From: Acinetobacter sp.
Lineage (GTDB): Bacteria; Pseudomonadota; Gammaproteobacteria; Pseudomonadales; Moraxellaceae
Assembly: GCA_030152275.1 (NCBI GenBank)
Contig: JASLHF010000203.1
Coordinates: 1-59,698 of the forward strand
Direction: 5' to 3'
DNA length: 59,698 nt
Part shown: positions 26,845 to 36,343 of the stretch, piece after piece
Numbering within the stretch: position 1 is the first letter of the stretch
Layout of the letters: every line of letters starts with the position of its first letter
Made by a program: the position numbers and the translations under genes
The notes under the pieces: model-generated
The model's input: the letters and a program-made list of their open reading frames with translations, nothing else
What the model was told of the DNA's origin: nothing
Databases searched by the model: none

Positions 26845-29124
26845 TTAGAGGGCTAATTTTTCGTTTTCTTGAATCTCTGCAACAGTTAAAGCTGTCATAT
26901 TGACTAAACGGCGAGTTGTCGCAGTTGGGGTCAAAATATGAACCGGTTTCGCTGCACCAAGCAAGATTGGACCAATGGTCACGTTGCTGCCTGATGTAGA
27001 TTTCAACAAGTTGAATGAAATATTCGCCGCATCAAGATTTGGCATAATCAACAAGTTTGCAGAACCTTTAAAGCGAGAGTTCGGGAATGCAAAATGACGG
27101 ATGTTCTCGTCTAATGCGGCATCACCGTGCATTTCACCTTCAACTTCAAGCTCCGGCGCAATTTTAGACAAGATGTCATACACGGCACGCATTTTTTGCG
27201 CGCTGGCATCTTGCTGGTCAGAACCAAAACTAGAATGAGAAAGTAAAGCAACACGAGGCGTCATACCAAAACGGCGCACTTCTTCAGCGGCTAAAATGGT
27301 CATTTCTGCCAGTTGTTCCGCAGTCGGGTTACGGTTGATATACGTATCCGCAATGAACAAGTTGCGGTCTTCAAGCATTAATGCATTTAGGGTAAAGAAG
27401 TTGTTGCGGCCTTCTTTAAGACCAATCACATTTTTCACGAAATCTAGATGGATGTCGTAGCTTGAATAAGTACCGCACAGCATGCCGTCTGCAAGACCGT
27501 GACGTACCAGCATCGATGCAATTAACGTAGAACGGCGGCGTGCTTCGCGCTGCGCATATTCTGGTGTAACACCTTGACGCTGCATGATGCTGTAGTAATC
27601 TTCAGCAAACTTATCGTAGTCCGGGTTTTTCTCTTGATCGACAACGGTGATGTTTACGCCATCTTCAAGACGTAAACCTAGTTTCTTAATGTTTGCTTCA
27701 ATAACGGCAGGGCGGCCCACAAGAATCGGTTTCGCCAAGCCTTCATCCACTGCGATTTGTACAGCGCGAAGTACGCGTAAGTCTTCACCTTCAGCATAAG
27801 CAATACGTTTAGGATCTGTTTTCGCTTGCGCAAAAATAGGCTTCATCATAAATGCAGAGTTATACACGAACTCAGACAAACGCTGACGGTAAGCAGAGAA
27901 ATCTTGAATCGGGCGTGTTGCAACGCCAGAATCCATTGCCGCTTGTGCAATTGCAGGTGCAATTTCAAGAATCAAACGTTGATCTAAAGGACGCGGGATT
28001 AAATAATCACGGCCAAATGAAGCGGATTTTTCACCATATGATGCAGCATCAGCCTCAACATGCGCCATGCGCGCAATGGCATGTACACAAGCGATCTTCA
28101 TTTCTTCGTTAATGGTGGTTGCACCAACGTCCAGCGCACCGCGGAAAATATAAGGGAAGCAAAGCGCATTGTTTACTTGGTTTGGATAATCCGAACGGCC
28201 AGTTGCCATAATCACATCTGGACGCACTTCATGTGCATGTTCAGGCAGAATTTCTGGGTCTGGGTTGGCAAGGGCAAAGATAATCGGATCTTTCGCCATT
28301 ACTTTAACCATTTCTTTGGTCAAAATGCCTGCGGCAGAAAGACCTAAGAACATATCCGCGCCTTCCATCACATCAGCAAGCTGTGAAGCTTCGATGTCTT
28401 GTACGTACGCTTTTTTAGATTCATCCAAGCCTTCACGTTTTGTGGTCAATAGACCGCGTGAGTCAGCAACAATAATGTTTTCTTTCTTTGCACCTAAAGC
28501 GCAAAGCAGATTTAAACATGAAAGGGCAGCTGCGCCGGCACCTGAAGCGATGATTTTGATATCTTCAATTTTTTTGCCGTTAAGCTGCAGGGCATTGAGT
28601 AATGCGGAACCTACAATAATGGATGTACCGTGTTGATCATCATGGAACACTGGAATGTTCATGCGTTCACGCAGTTTTTGCTCGATGTAGAAACACTCTG
28701 GGGCCTTGATGTCTTCAAGGTTGATACCGCCGAAAGTTGGTTCTAAGGCTGCAACGATATCTACGATTTTGTCTGGATCGTTTTCAGCGATTTCGATGTC
28801 AAATACATCGACACCAGCGAATTTTTTGAACAGTACGCCTTTACCTTCCATTACAGGTTTAGACGCTAGGGGACCGATGTTGCCTAGGCCAAGTACGGCT
28901 GTACCGTTACTGACCACTGCAACAAGATTGCCGCGCGCTGTATAAAGCGCTGCGGTAGACGGGTCGCGTTCAATTTCTAAACAAGGCGCTGCTACGCCCG
29001 GTGAGTAGGCAAGGGCTAAATCGTGCTGGTTGACCAATTGCTTGCTTGGCGTAACGCTAATTTTTCCCGGTGTTGGAAACTCGTGATAATACAATGCCTG
29101 CTGTTTTAAAGATTGATCGTCCAT
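26845..29124 (-). CDS. maeB: NADP-dependent malic enzyme with phosphotransacetylase-like domain
   Basis: Oxidative decarboxylation of malate to pyruvate with NADPH formation. The 759 residues comprise an N-terminal malic enzyme (about 1-425; VFHDDQHGTSI, KIIASGAGAAALSCLNLL, ALANPDPEILPEHA) and a C-terminal phosphate-acetyltransferase-like domain (about 430-759; YAEGEDLRVLRAVQ, ANLLIMPNLDAANI, GPILLGAAKPVHIL) that is regulatory in MaeB. The protein starts MDDQSLKQQALYYHEFPTPGK. Together with aceA in the same window it belongs to carbon-flow control on acetate and C4 acids, but the genes are far apart. Confidence 0.96.
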   Translation of the reverse strand: MDDQSLKQQALYYHEFPTPGKISVTPSKQLVNQHDLALAYSPGVAAPCLEIERDPSTAALYTARGNLVAVVSNGTAVLGLGNIGPLASKPVMEGKGVLFKKFAGVDVFDIEIAENDPDKIVDIVAALEPTFGGINLEDIKAPECFYIEQKLRERMNIPVFHDDQHGTSIIVGSALLNALQLNGKKIEDIKIIASGAGAAALSCLNLLCALGAKKENIIVADSRGLLTTKREGLDESKKAYVQDIEASQLADVMEGADMFLGLSAAGILTKEMVKVMAKDPIIFALANPDPEILPEHAHEVRPDVIMATGRSDYPNQVNNALCFPYIFRGALDVGATTINEEMKIACVHAIARMAHVEADAASYGEKSASFGRDYLIPRPLDQRLILEIAPAIAQAAMDSGVATRPIQDFSAYRQRLSEFVYNSAFMMKPIFAQAKTDPKRIAYAEGEDLRVLRAVQIAVDEGLAKPILVGRPAVIEANIKKLGLRLEDGVNITVVDQEKNPDYDKFAEDYYSIMQRQGVTPEYAQREARRRSTLIASMLVRHGLADGMLCGTYSSYDIHLDFVKNVIGLKEGRNNFFTLNALMLEDRNLFIADTYINRNPTAEQLAEMTILAAEEVRRFGMTPRVALLSHSSFGSDQQDASAQKMRAVYDILSKIAPELEVEGEMHGDAALDENIRHFAFPNSRFKGSANLLIMPNLDAANISFNLLKSTSGSNVTIGPILLGAAKPVHILTPTATTRRLVNMTALTVAEIQENEKLAL

Positions 29125-29270
29125 CTGTGTCTCGTTTGTTTTAAATAGCCCAAGAAATGGGAGGTACTGCTTGAAATAAGCTTGAATATATCACTTGTTC
29201 AGCGCTTATCACAGTCGCTAAAACGCCTTTTTTCATACAAACTTAGAGCTCGATAATGCTTTACTTAGAT

Positions 29271-32141
29271 TTAATATGTATAAGTTGGGCGAGAAATATT
29301 TTTGGCTAAGTATTGTGTAGCTTCATCTTTTGGCAATGGTTTAGAAAACAAATAGCCTTGCGCAATATCGCAATCTAAGCTTTGCAAATACTTCATCTGC
29401 TGTTCAGTTTCAATTCCTTCCGCAACAACGGTCATACCCATGGCTTTGCCCATAGCGACCATTGCGCTGACAATCGCTTCCTGTTTGTGTTCACCAATTT
29501 TAGAGACAAAACTGCGGTCGATTTTTAAAATATCAATTGGAAAATCAGCTAAATACGAAAGAGATGAATAACCGGTGCCAAAATCATCCAGCGAAATGTT
29601 GATGCCGCGGTCTTTAATGTTTTGCAGCAGGTTTTTAACAGAATCAGAATTCTCAATCAGTGATGATTCAGTGATTTCCAACTCTAAATATTTGCCGGAA
29701 ATCCTGTTGGCAGCAATTGCTTCATCTAAATCAGTCAACAGCTGTCCGCGGCGCAATTGCTGCGCGACAATATTGACTGATACGCAAATGTTATCAAAAC
29801 CCATTTGATTCCATTGCTTAATTTGTTTTGCAGTTTGCTGAATGACAATACGTCCGATGTCTGAAATCAGGCTGGTTTGTTCTGCCAGTGGAATGAATAG
29901 CCCCGGCGGAATGATGCCTTTTTCTGGATGATTCCAGCGCACCAGCGCTTCGAAACCATAGACATGTTTGTCGTGGAAATTGATTTTTGGCTGATAATAT
30001 ACAATCAGTTCGTCGCGCTGAATGGCCTTGCGCAAATCGCGTTCTAAGAAAATACCTTTTTCCAGCAGCGCAGTATTTTCATTGGAATAATAGCGAATGG
30101 TGTTGCCGCCCAAATTTTTTGCTTCCGATAACGCTTGTTCTGCACAATTGTTCAAATAATCTAACTGACGGCCATGTTCAGGATAGAAGGCCACGCCCAT
30201 AGAAAGTGTAATAAAATGGTCTTGGCCCATAATATTGAATGGCAGGCTAAATGCCTTTGCGATGCGTTCGCAATGTTCAATCACAGAAGGGCGGATATGT
30301 GAAATTTCATAAACAATGGCAAAGTCATCGCCATTGAGATGTGCCACAAAAAGGGCTTCAGCATTGGTTAAACGCAAGCGCTGAGCGACTTGTCGCAGCA
30401 ACTCATCACCGCCATTATTGGTTAAATATTCATTTAACGGGCGAAAGCGGTCAATATTTAAACGTATAACAGCTAACTGCTTTAGAGAAGCCTGCTGTGA
30501 AACAAGATACTGGTGAAGCTGGTAATTGTAATAGAAACGGTTTGGTAAATCTGTCAGAGTGTCATAATTTTCCAAATAAGACAGGCGCTGTTCCTGCAGT
30601 TTGCGCTCGGTTAAATCTGACACAATTCCAATATAATGTGTTATGCGGTCTTGATCATCTGTGACAGCATTAATATGCATCCAAAGCGGCATTTCTTTAC
30701 CGGAAAGGAATTTCTCATGCAGCTCTCCGTCAAATTCACCTTGGTTAATCACTTGATTCAAAATGGTGCTGTGAGTGTTGCGCTGATGGGATTTATAATT
30801 CGCGGTAATATCGAATAAATGTTTGCCGATAATTTGATTGTGAGAAAATCCGCTGAGCTGTTCATAGAATGGGTTAACGTCGATATAACATAAGTTCTCA
30901 TCCAGAATAAAAATACCTTCAGCAGCTTGCTGCAGTACGCTGGCAGCCAGCTTCAAGCGTTCCTGCGAAGTACGCTCTTGATGAATATCGCGGCGTATGC
31001 CAACCATGCGTAAAGCTTTACGGTTGGTATTATCCCGCTCAATAACGCGGCCAATGTCATGCACCCAGCACCATTTTCCTTGCGGACTTTGAATACGGTA
31101 AGTGCACTCATAACGTTCTGAAAAACCGCGCAAATGCTGTTTCATCGCATTTTTAAACAGGCTGATATCATCGGGATGGATTACATGCTGCAGCTGACTG
31201 CGCTGTTCATTGGTATCGCGCTGCAGTTTTTCTTGATGATAATTTGTAGTGTAAAATTGACGTTCTTTGATATTCCAGTCCCATGGGCGCAAACCGGCAA
31301 TTTCATGCGCAAGAACAAGGTTTTGCTGCTGATCTTCCAAGTCTTTGTTCATTTGCGCGATATCGAAGGTTCTTTCTTTCACTTTTTGCTCGAGTAATTG
31401 ATTATTGAGCTGCAGCTGAAGCTCAATATCTTTTGAATGATTAATCTCACTTTGCAGCTGTTTGCATAGTTCATCTGTCCAGATGACTTGCTGTTCTGCA
31501 TCTTTGACCAGCAAACTGTTGCGGGCGTATAGCGTAGAAACGCGCCGGTGGATGCGGTAAGACGTGGTGGCGCATAGCAGCATGACAATTAATGCAAAGT
31601 TAATCGTCAGACTGAATAGATGATTTGACTTATCAATATATAAAAATTGCGATAATAAATAGGGCACAATTGTCGGAATAAATGCCAGACAAAAATAATT
31701 CAGCTTTTGAGTTAAATAGGTTAAGCCGAAGGTTTGAGTCACAATTAATAATAGGGCTGATAAGGTCAGCGCCTGAATATCTTGAAAGTTTGGGTTTATC
31801 GCAGGCAGGTAATAATAAATAATGTAAATGCCGGCGGCGATTAATGATCCGATAGCAAAACATTGAAACTGCAGCCAGCGGTGAGCCGTAGAGAGTTTAT
31901 ATTGTTTTGGTTTGAAGTAAGATGTGCTGATCAGCCAGCATAAACTGGTAAATAATTCGGTAATAATAAACCATAAATTAAAATAGAGTGAATCTGCAGT
32001 GAAATAAATTTGATAAATACAAAAGATATAAAGGCAAACAATGAGTATGCTGACTAAAAAATAGCGGCTGAGGCGAATAGTATTCGCAATTTGAGCAGCA
32101 TGATTATACTGCTTAATGTATTCATATTGATTCTTTGTCAT
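29271..32141 (-). CDS. Membrane PAS-GGDEF-EAL protein, probable c-di-GMP phosphodiesterase
   Basis: Membrane sensor of 956 residues. About six hydrophobic helices (roughly 20-200) form the input part, followed by a coiled coil (about 215-280), two PAS/PAC domains (about 280-385 and 395-515), then GGDEF (about 515-685) and EAL (about 700-945). The GGDEF active site reads NGDDF near residue 603 and so is degenerate. The EAL part is intact: EALVRW near 731, ITESSLIEN, LDDFGTGYSSL, IDRSF and VVAEGIET. It should therefore degrade c-di-GMP, with GGDEF perhaps binding GTP. A TTG start at 32144 with better spacing is an alternative to the ATG. Confidence 0.9.
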   Translation of the reverse strand: MTKNQYEYIKQYNHAAQIANTIRLSRYFLVSILIVCLYIFCIYQIYFTADSLYFNLWFIITELFTSLCWLISTSYFKPKQYKLSTAHRWLQFQCFAIGSLIAAGIYIIYYYLPAINPNFQDIQALTLSALLLIVTQTFGLTYLTQKLNYFCLAFIPTIVPYLLSQFLYIDKSNHLFSLTINFALIVMLLCATTSYRIHRRVSTLYARNSLLVKDAEQQVIWTDELCKQLQSEINHSKDIELQLQLNNQLLEQKVKERTFDIAQMNKDLEDQQQNLVLAHEIAGLRPWDWNIKERQFYTTNYHQEKLQRDTNEQRSQLQHVIHPDDISLFKNAMKQHLRGFSERYECTYRIQSPQGKWCWVHDIGRVIERDNTNRKALRMVGIRRDIHQERTSQERLKLAASVLQQAAEGIFILDENLCYIDVNPFYEQLSGFSHNQIIGKHLFDITANYKSHQRNTHSTILNQVINQGEFDGELHEKFLSGKEMPLWMHINAVTDDQDRITHYIGIVSDLTERKLQEQRLSYLENYDTLTDLPNRFYYNYQLHQYLVSQQASLKQLAVIRLNIDRFRPLNEYLTNNGGDELLRQVAQRLRLTNAEALFVAHLNGDDFAIVYEISHIRPSVIEHCERIAKAFSLPFNIMGQDHFITLSMGVAFYPEHGRQLDYLNNCAEQALSEAKNLGGNTIRYYSNENTALLEKGIFLERDLRKAIQRDELIVYYQPKINFHDKHVYGFEALVRWNHPEKGIIPPGLFIPLAEQTSLISDIGRIVIQQTAKQIKQWNQMGFDNICVSVNIVAQQLRRGQLLTDLDEAIAANRISGKYLELEITESSLIENSDSVKNLLQNIKDRGINISLDDFGTGYSSLSYLADFPIDILKIDRSFVSKIGEHKQEAIVSAMVAMGKAMGMTVVAEGIETEQQMKYLQSLDCDIAQGYLFSKPLPKDEATQYLAKNISRPTYTY

Positions 32142-32306
32142 CAATATAATTGCCTTTTAAATATAATTAATTGAATTTTCTAGTTTTATTGATGCAATGG
32201 TATTGTTTTTGATGTAATTGAGTACACATGCCCCTATTGCTAAGACTAATTATCTTATACATAAAAATCAATCAATTCGTATACAAATATATAGAAATCG
32301 GATGAA

Positions 32307-33023
32307 TTATTTTGCAGACCAGTAATTGAGTATGGAAAGCGCCACAACAGGCGCTGTTTCTGTACGCAAGACACGCTCGCCGATACACCAATTTTCGAAT
32401 CCTGCTTGGTTGGCATTGTGGATTTCGCTTTCGCTTAATCCTCCCTCAGGGCCAATCAGCAACGCAATATTGTTTCCAGCTTTGTCTAAAACATCGCTTT
32501 GGTCTTTATTTGGCGCAAGCACAAGTTTAGTGGCTGGCAGTTCAGATGCAAGCCAATTTTCTAAACTCACTGGTGCTTGAATTTTTGGCACAATGTTTAA
32601 ACCGCATTGTTCACAGGCTGCAACGGCAATACCTTGCCAGTGATCTAATTTTTTTTGATCGCGGTCATATTTCAAACGCATTTCACAGCGTTCAGAAGTC
32701 AAAAGCTGAATTTCAGCCACACCCAATTCCACGGCTTTTTGAATGGCATAATCCATGCGGTCGCCTTTACTCATGACTTGACCCAGTAATGTATGAATTG
32801 CGGGCGTGCGGTTATTTGGATTAAAGTCGTAAATCTGCACAACAGCCGATTTTTTAGCGATTTCAATCAGTTCTGCTTGGTATTCTCCACCTTGTCCATT
32901 AAACAAGATGGCTTTTTCACCCACTTGCGCACGTAATACTTTTACCCAGTGATGAAACACTGTTTCAGTCAATTCAACAGAAGTATTTTCGGCTAAACCA
33001 GCTTCAATAAAAAAACGGGGCAT
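32307..33023 (-). CDS. rsmE: 16S rRNA m3U1498 methyltransferase
   Basis: SAM-dependent SPOUT-class enzyme that methylates N3 of U1498 in 16S rRNA. An N-terminal PUA-like domain begins MPRFFIEAGL; the C-terminal knot region has LLIGPEGGLSESEI and LGERVLRTETA-like CIGERVLRTETAPVVALS, both diagnostic. The 238 residues are standard. It lies downstream of metF on the same strand, 34 bases apart, so it may be in one unit with ahcY-metF, which recycles the SAH that this enzyme makes. That link is inference. Confidence 0.95.
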   Translation of the reverse strand: MPRFFIEAGLAENTSVELTETVFHHWVKVLRAQVGEKAILFNGQGGEYQAELIEIAKKSAVVQIYDFNPNNRTPAIHTLLGQVMSKGDRMDYAIQKAVELGVAEIQLLTSERCEMRLKYDRDQKKLDHWQGIAVAACEQCGLNIVPKIQAPVSLENWLASELPATKLVLAPNKDQSDVLDKAGNNIALLIGPEGGLSESEIHNANQAGFENWCIGERVLRTETAPVVALSILNYWSAK

Positions 33024-33057
33024 ACTGCATTACTCGTAAATGGGTGAAATCTATGAC

Positions 33058-33894
33058 TTATGCTAAACCGAGGTCTAGAACAAGTTGACGTGTTGGATTG
33101 GTTGTATTCATGGTGTAGAAGTGCAAGCTTGGTGCGCCACCGGCAATCAGGCGTTCGCACAGTTTCACAATCACTTCGTGACCAAAGGCTTTGATCGATT
33201 CAGTGTCATCGCCATAAGTCGCCAACTGCTTACGAATCCAACGCGGAATTTCTGCACCTGTACCATCAGCAAAACGAATGAGGTTGCTTGCATTGGTAAT
33301 TGGCATAATGCCTGGAGCAACAGGAATATTCACGCCTTCTTTTTGAATGCGCTCTACAAAGTAGAAATATGCATCTGGATTGAAGAAGAACTGTGTAAGC
33401 GCAGCATTCGCACCGGCATTGGCTTTGTCGCAGAAACGCTTGATGTCTAGATCAAAACTATCTGCTTGCGGATGCATTTCTGGATAGGCAGCAACTTCAA
33501 TTTTGAAGTGATCACCAGAATGTTCACGGATAAAACGCACAAGGTCAGTTGCGTATGGCAATTCACCTAAGCCAACTTGGCCTGAAGGTAAGTCACCGCG
33601 AAGTGCAACAATACGGTCAATGCCTTGTGACTTATACAAATCCAGTAATTCTGCAATACGTGCTTTACTGTCACCAATACAAGAAAGGTGAGGTGCAACT
33701 GGTGTGCCTTTACCATTAAAATCGTTCAAAGTAGACAAAGTGCGTTCACGGGTAGAACCACCTGCGCCATAAGTTACAGAGAAAAATTCAGGATTAAGCA
33801 GCTGAAGTTCTTGGTGTACAACTTTAAGTTTTTCCGCACCAGCATCAGTTTTGGTTGGAAAGAACTCAAAAGAAATGGGTATATTTTTGCTCAT
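33058..33894 (-). CDS. metF: Methylenetetrahydrofolate reductase
   Basis: FAD enzyme that reduces 5,10-methylene-THF to 5-methyl-THF, the methyl donor for methionine synthesis. Markers are ISFEFFPTKT at the N-terminus, FSVTYGAGGSTRERT, IVALRGD, AAYPEMHPQA, NAALTQFFFN and PGIMPI. The 278 residues are normal. An AAGGA ribosome-binding site precedes the ATG. Transcribed downstream of ahcY, separated by a repeat element, which fits joint control of the methyl cycle. Confidence 0.96.
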   Translation of the reverse strand: MSKNIPISFEFFPTKTDAGAEKLKVVHQELQLLNPEFFSVTYGAGGSTRERTLSTLNDFNGKGTPVAPHLSCIGDSKARIAELLDLYKSQGIDRIVALRGDLPSGQVGLGELPYATDLVRFIREHSGDHFKIEVAAYPEMHPQADSFDLDIKRFCDKANAGANAALTQFFFNPDAYFYFVERIQKEGVNIPVAPGIMPITNASNLIRFADGTGAEIPRWIRKQLATYGDDTESIKAFGHEVIVKLCERLIAGGAPSLHFYTMNTTNPTRQLVLDLGLA

Positions 33895-33928
33895 TTCAAA
33901 TCCTTGTTATAAGTACTTTTTATCTAGA

Positions 33929-34030
33929 CCTCTCCCTAACCCTCTCCTAAGAGGAGAGGGAACTTTCACTATAAATTTAATTAATAATGAAAAGTCCCTT
34001 CTCCCTTTGGGAGAAGGCTAGGATGAGGGG
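33929..34030. repeat. REP/MITE-like palindromic repeat between ahcY and metF
   Basis: Two stem-forming units in about 100 bases. The first is CCTCTCCTAAGAGGAGAGG-like (about 33935-33961); the second is CTTCTCCCTTTGGGAGAAGG (about 34000-34019), and the outer ends CCTCTCCCTAACCC and GGATGAGGGG are also roughly complementary. Such C-rich/G-rich interspersed repeats are common between genes in gammaproteobacteria. It could stabilise or trim the ahcY-metF message. Copy number elsewhere cannot be seen here. Confidence 0.65.
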
Positions 34031-34041
34031 AAATATAAAAA

Positions 34042-35424
34042 TTAATACTTATAAGCCTCAGCTTTGAAAGGACCTTCAACTTGAACGCCTAAGTAATCAG
34101 CTTGTTCTTGAGTCAAAGTAGTCAAAACACCGCCAAAACCAGCAACCATTGCCGCAGCAACTTCTTCATCTAATTTCTTAGGAATAAGTTCTACACGAAT
34201 CGCAGATTGTTTTTGATCTTCAGGAAGATCAGCAAATTTTTCCGCGAACAAGTGCATTTGACCCAATACTTGGTTAGCAAAAGAACCATCCATAATACGT
34301 GAAGGATGACCTGTTGCATTACCAAGGTTTACAAGGCGACCTTCAGAAAGAAGGATGAGGTAATCGTTTTCATTTTCTGAACGATAAACTTGGTGAACTT
34401 GCGGCTTAACTTCAACCCACTTGTAACCACGTAGGTAGTTAGTGTCGATTTCAGTGTCGAAGTGACCGATGTTACAAACCACAGCACCCGCTTTTAATGA
34501 ATCAAGCATTGCTGCGTCACATACGTGGTAGTTACCAGTTGTAGTTACGATCAAGTCAGTATTTTGAAGAAGGTCAAGGTTGATGTCTTCTTTCTTACCA
34601 GTTTGTACACCGTTTTTGTATGGAGCAACAACTTCATATCCGTCCATGCATGCTTGCATTGCACAGATTGGATCAACTTCAGTTACACGTACAATCATGC
34701 CTTCTTGACGAAGTGATTGAGCTGAACCTTTACCAACATCACCATAACCAATCACAAGCGCACGACGGCCAGATAAAAGCATATCTGTACCACGTTTGAT
34801 TGCATCGTTTAGTGAGTGGCGGCAACCGTATTTGTTGTCGTTTTTAGACTTAGTTACTGAATCGTTTACGTTGATCGCAGGAACTTTTAAGGTACCATCA
34901 CGGTGCATTTCGTAAAGACGTTGAACACCTGTAGTTGTTTCTTCAGTAATACCGTGGATTTTAGCAATCACTTCAGGGTATTTTTTGTGAACAAGTGCAG
35001 TTAAGTCACCGCCATCGTCCAGAATCATGTTGGCATCCCAAGGCGTGCCATTTACATTGATTTGTTGTTCAAGACACCACATGTATTCTTCTTCAGTTTC
35101 GCCTTTCCAAGCAAACACAGGAATACCTGCAGCAGCAATAGCAGCAGCAGCATGGTCTTGAGTAGAGAAGATGTTACAAGATGTCCAACGAACTTCTGCG
35201 CCTAATTCAACTAAAGTTTCAATTAAAACTGCAGTTTGGATTGTCATGTGGATACAACCCAAAATTTTTGCGCCTGCAAGTGGTTTAGCGGCAGCATAAC
35301 GCTTACGCAAGCCAATTAGAGCTGGCATTTCAGCTTCTGCAAGTTTGATTTCTTTACGGCCGTAGTCAGCAAGTGAAATATCGGCAACTTTGTAATCTGT
35401 AAATGAAGCATTAACCGCGTTCAT
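34042..35424 (-). CDS. ahcY: Adenosylhomocysteinase (SAH hydrolase)
   Basis: NAD-dependent enzyme that splits S-adenosylhomocysteine into adenosine and homocysteine, removing the inhibitor left by methyltransferases. The NAD domain GYGDVGKGSAQSLR is intact, with CNIGHFDTEID, VNDSVTKSKNDNKYGCRHS and the C-terminal LTQEQADYLGVQVEGPFKAEAYKY. The 460 residues begin at ATG 35424 with AAGGAG six bases upstream; a GTG directly before it is too close to that site. The leader looks like a SAH riboswitch. Confidence 0.97.
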   Translation of the reverse strand: MNAVNASFTDYKVADISLADYGRKEIKLAEAEMPALIGLRKRYAAAKPLAGAKILGCIHMTIQTAVLIETLVELGAEVRWTSCNIFSTQDHAAAAIAAAGIPVFAWKGETEEEYMWCLEQQINVNGTPWDANMILDDGGDLTALVHKKYPEVIAKIHGITEETTTGVQRLYEMHRDGTLKVPAINVNDSVTKSKNDNKYGCRHSLNDAIKRGTDMLLSGRRALVIGYGDVGKGSAQSLRQEGMIVRVTEVDPICAMQACMDGYEVVAPYKNGVQTGKKEDINLDLLQNTDLIVTTTGNYHVCDAAMLDSLKAGAVVCNIGHFDTEIDTNYLRGYKWVEVKPQVHQVYRSENENDYLILLSEGRLVNLGNATGHPSRIMDGSFANQVLGQMHLFAEKFADLPEDQKQSAIRVELIPKKLDEEVAAAMVAGFGGVLTTLTQEQADYLGVQVEGPFKAEAYKY

Positions 35425-35460
35425 CACGATCTCCTTAATAAAAACAATTGATCATTCAGT

Positions 35461-35568
35461 TCGCGGATGCCGTTGTTGCTTCAAAAGAGCTTTGAACCGA
35501 ATCGTCGAGCCTAGCGATTTCACATTTATGTGCCTGTGAAAAAGTCGCAGCATCCCTCGACTAGGGCG
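35461..35568 (-). promoter_or_regulatory. Probable SAH riboswitch in the ahcY leader
   Basis: Read on the minus strand, the leader has GTCGAG GGATGC TGCGA, a hairpin (TTTTTCACA / TGTGAAA), GGCTCGAC, a second hairpin (TTCAAA / TTTGAA) and AACGGCATCCGCGA. GTCGAG (35561-35556) pairs with CTCGAC (35509-35504), and GGATGC (35555-35550) with GCATCC (35470-35465) as the pseudoknot. This order and the core CGAGG-G-GCTGC / GGCTCG / CGGC-CCGCG match the SAH riboswitch architecture. Binding of SAH should raise ahcY expression. Confidence 0.78.
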
Positions 35569-35643
35569 GTATTGTACTTGGAAATGGATTTTGTTCCAAT
35601 GATAAATTGATTAGATTCGAAGCAATAAAATTAGGTTGGTGCT

Positions 35644-36324
35644 ATGTGGTTTTGGAAAAAAAGGGAAAAAGAGATATTTAGTTATAAAGAGATAGCTGAA
35701 AGGCAACTAAAGTTAGCAAAAGAAATAGGCGAATTGCCTCAGACGGAGTTAGAAAGCTTAATTATTAATGGAAAAGATGTTCCAGAAACAATAAAAATCA
35801 AATTGTATGACTTTCTTGTGGAATATAATATTTTGGATTCTATAGTTGATAAAATGTTTAAAGCAAGTTTAGGAATTGAAAGAGATGTATCTTCAAATAG
35901 TAAAGGGATAAATACAACATTAAATGAATTATTCAAAAATAAAGATAAGAAATTAGAAAGTTTTTTAATAACTCTTAATATTTTTGATGAAGAGGAACTT
36001 CCAAAAAAACTAGTAACAATTTCAGATGCAATAAAATTAAGGGATCGTATTGCTCACGCAATTCCAATCTGGCATCAGAAAGGTAATTCTGTGTTGTTTC
36101 ATTCTTATGATGGAGTGTTTTGGAATAAACTTTATAATCAGATAAGACAGGCAAAATCAGAGTTTTACAAAGATGAATATTTCAAAAAAGAATTAAATAA
36201 AAAAGTATTGCCTGAAAATGGTTTTTCATATGTGCTTTATCATGTCTATCAGATTAATTTTCTAACTGAGAAAATTAGGAGTATTCGTTTAAGTTTAATA
36301 GATGATTTGAAATGCGATAAATAA
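35644..36324 (+). CDS. Hypothetical protein with HEPN-like motif, low GC
   Basis: I do not recognise the family. The 226-residue protein is highly charged, mostly helical, without signal or membrane segments. R133-DRIA-H138 in AIKLRDRIAHA matches the Rx4-6H pattern of HEPN domains, which often occur in RNases and toxins, but the motif alone is weak evidence. Base composition is clearly more AT-rich than its neighbours, and codon use (AAA, ATA, TTA, AGA) differs, suggesting acquisition by transfer. It sits alone between the ahcY promoter and the DUF4424 gene, with no antitoxin partner in the usual position. Confidence 0.65.
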   Translation: MWFWKKREKEIFSYKEIAERQLKLAKEIGELPQTELESLIINGKDVPETIKIKLYDFLVEYNILDSIVDKMFKASLGIERDVSSNSKGINTTLNELFKNKDKKLESFLITLNIFDEEELPKKLVTISDAIKLRDRIAHAIPIWHQKGNSVLFHSYDGVFWNKLYNQIRQAKSEFYKDEYFKKELNKKVLPENGFSYVLYHVYQINFLTEKIRSIRLSLIDDLKCDK

Positions 36325-36343
36325 TTTTTAGGTATTTGGATTT

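Noticed and set aside
35644..36324. A toxin-antitoxin pair with the DUF4424 gene
   Set aside because: The downstream protein is exported and looks unrelated to any antitoxin, and there is no small partner gene.
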